Shown: in pieces, positions 63,038-64,000 of the stretch
How the letters are laid out: each line of letters starts with the position of its first letter
Position numbering within the stretch: position 1 is the first letter of the stretch
Assembly (NCBI GenBank): GCA_947172415.1
Contig: OX359190.1
Coordinates: 3,658,001 to 3,722,000, forward strand
DNA: 64,000 nucleotides
Reading direction: 5' to 3'
Source: Chondrosia reniformis
Lineage: Eukaryota; Porifera; Demospongiae; Chondrillida; Chondrillidae
The notes under the pieces: generated by a model
What the model saw: only the letters and a program-made list of their open reading frames with translations
Databases searched by the model: none
Told to the model about the DNA's origin: nothing
Program-made: the position numbers and the translations under genes

Positions 63038-63859
63038 GTGAGCTCTTGGAAGAAATGGCCAAAAAATCGACAAGAACGCAATCGGATTGCATGGGCTAGG
63101 AATCTAGGGGAAGGGTGCCAGACACCGTTGGGACAGGCCAGGAAAGCGTCAGGAAGATCGGATAAGGGGGAAGTGGTTTTCGTAGGAACACTGAAGACAC
63201 CCGTGAAAAAAGAGGATATCTTCTGTATCTGTGGTAAGAACAGGGAGTCGCTCGCCAAGAACAAGAGAGATTGGGTGGAATGCGAAGAGTGTAAGCGGTG
63301 GTCGCATCTGTCTTGCTACAAAATAGCGAAGGGGGTGATGGAAAGAGAAGACGTCCAATTCGTCTGTGTCTTCTGCCGTATGACTACGGTCTCATGCCAG
63401 AGAAAGGAAACAACAGCATGCCGGCAACAACAGGAAAGGCTGGCAGGAATGGAGAGGGAGATAAGTGAGTTAAAAGTAAAGCTAAAGGAGAGTAATGAAC
63501 AAAGTGAAAAGTACAAAGCAGAAGTTACTAGACTGAGTTCTAAGGTTGAGTGTCTAGACAGAGAGCTAAAGAGAAGAGAGGAAAGGGGAGGGGAGCTCCA
63601 TTCTACTAGGAGGGGGGACGGTACAGAGAAGCACTTATCCCAGGGAGAGCCTGAAAAGCCTGCAAATAAAGTTGGGGGTGTGGTGACCAGTAAGGGGAGT
63701 CAGGATACAGTAGAAGGGGAACAAATGGCTGCCAGTGCAAGAGGAGCAGTGCAAAGAGACCAAGGAAAGCAAGGACAGGGGAGGTCACAAAGGACGATAA
63801 AAAGTAGGAGGCAAGTAAAGGGGGAAAAAGCAAGAAAGACAGTTTCAGTGAGGCAGTGA
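63038..63859 (+). pseudogene. LINE ORF1 with PHD finger and coiled coil
   Basis: 273 codons, with ATG about 20 codons in from a non-ATG frame start. Cys63, Cys65, Cys82, Cys85, His90, Cys93, Cys110 and Cys113 form a PHD-type zinc finger (FCICGKNRES ... WVECEECKRWSHLSCY ... FVCVFC). Residues 125-190 are a heptad-rich coiled coil (LAGMEREISELKVKLKESNE), followed by a Gly/Lys/Gln-rich basic tail. PHD-type fingers occur in ORF1 proteins of some CR1-type LINEs, where they may bind chromatin while the coiled coil trimerises the protein. After the TGA at about 63857, a shifted frame to the window end reads AIEVWGTQSSDTCKEVARTV, the start of the RRM-like domain, so a frameshift separates them. The rest lies outside the window. 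Confidence 0.65.
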
Positions 63860-63864
63860 AAAGA

Positions 63865-64000
63865 GGCAAGTAATGGGTGCTATAGAGGTTTGGGGTACTC
63901 AAAGCTCGGATACCTGTAAGGAAGTAGCGAGGACAGTTGTGGAGAGTGTGGGCCCTCTCAGGGTTGGATTCTCAGTGATGACAAGGTATATAACGGGAAA
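63865..64000 (+). pseudogene. LINE ORF1 continuation, RRM-like part, truncated by window end
   Basis: Reads GAIEVWGTQSSDTCKEVART and VVESVGPLRVGFSVMTRYIT in a frame different from the PHD part. 'v.vwGt....t...v......' is the opening of the nucleic-acid-binding domain of CR1-like ORF1 proteins. Confidence 0.5.

Noticed and set aside
1-64000. tRNA, rRNA, snRNA genes
   Set aside because: No convincing tRNA A/B-box pair with cloverleaf, and no rRNA-like conserved block was noticed; a covariance search would be decisive.

Overview
The window is eukaryotic. It has GT-AG introns, poly-purine and AATAAA-like low-complexity sequence, no operons or Shine-Dalgarno sites, and a TTAGGG-type repeat. It is AT-rich and almost wholly made of transposable elements in different stages of decay. 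The mix of families (Helitron, pogo/Tigger with PHD finger, Harbinger, Merlin/ISXO2, Tc1, a Ginger/KRBA2-type integrase, tyrosine-recombinase retroelement, CR1/L2-like LINEs, TTAA-flanked MITEs) suggests an invertebrate animal. A sponge such as Amphimedon is my best guess, from general familiarity and not from a search.

Layout. 1-9.3 kb: an edge-truncated vertnin/OTU-like protein, a DDE-transposase relic, a MITE with 69-bp inverted repeats, a Tc1 relic, then a BEN-like gene facing away from a broken intron-containing integrase followed by an Ulp1-like protease, then tyrosine-recombinase and RNase H fragments. 9.8-12.7 kb: a small TTAA MITE and a relic of a pogo transposase with a PHD finger. 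12.7-25.6 kb: a tandem array of about 2.2-2.5 kb units, each joining unknown exons to the N-terminal region of a Helitron protein. The array is split by a 4-kb block holding a palindromic MITE, an ORF that starts inside a repeat, and a short gene with a CCAAT/TATA promoter.

26.1-30.7 kb: a nearly full-length LINE whose ORF2 is interrupted by a TTAA-flanked MITE carrying telomere-like repeats in a hairpin loop. 30.7-43 kb: a Merlin-like transposase relic, nested MITEs, a Helitron relic (Rep and PIF1 parts), a Tigger deletion derivative, and TTAA MITEs arranged in tandem. 44-50 kb: two Harbinger-type Myb ORFs with transposase remnants on the other strand, and a second Helitron relic. 51.9-55.5 kb: the best-preserved element, a 3.65-kb pogo transposon with 388-bp inverted repeats, an open transposase and a PHD-finger exon. 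56-64 kb: MITEs, a 183-bp-arm palindrome, 3' exons of a minus-strand DNase I-like gene with one nonsense codon, and at the right edge the PHD/coiled-coil ORF1 of another LINE.

The DNase I-like gene and perhaps the 18.3-kb ORF are the only host-gene candidates. Everything else recognisable is mobile DNA. The most unusual structures are the Helitron-linked tandem array (with a templated palindrome shared by two units), the telomere repeat in a MITE hairpin, and the pogo-PHD element.
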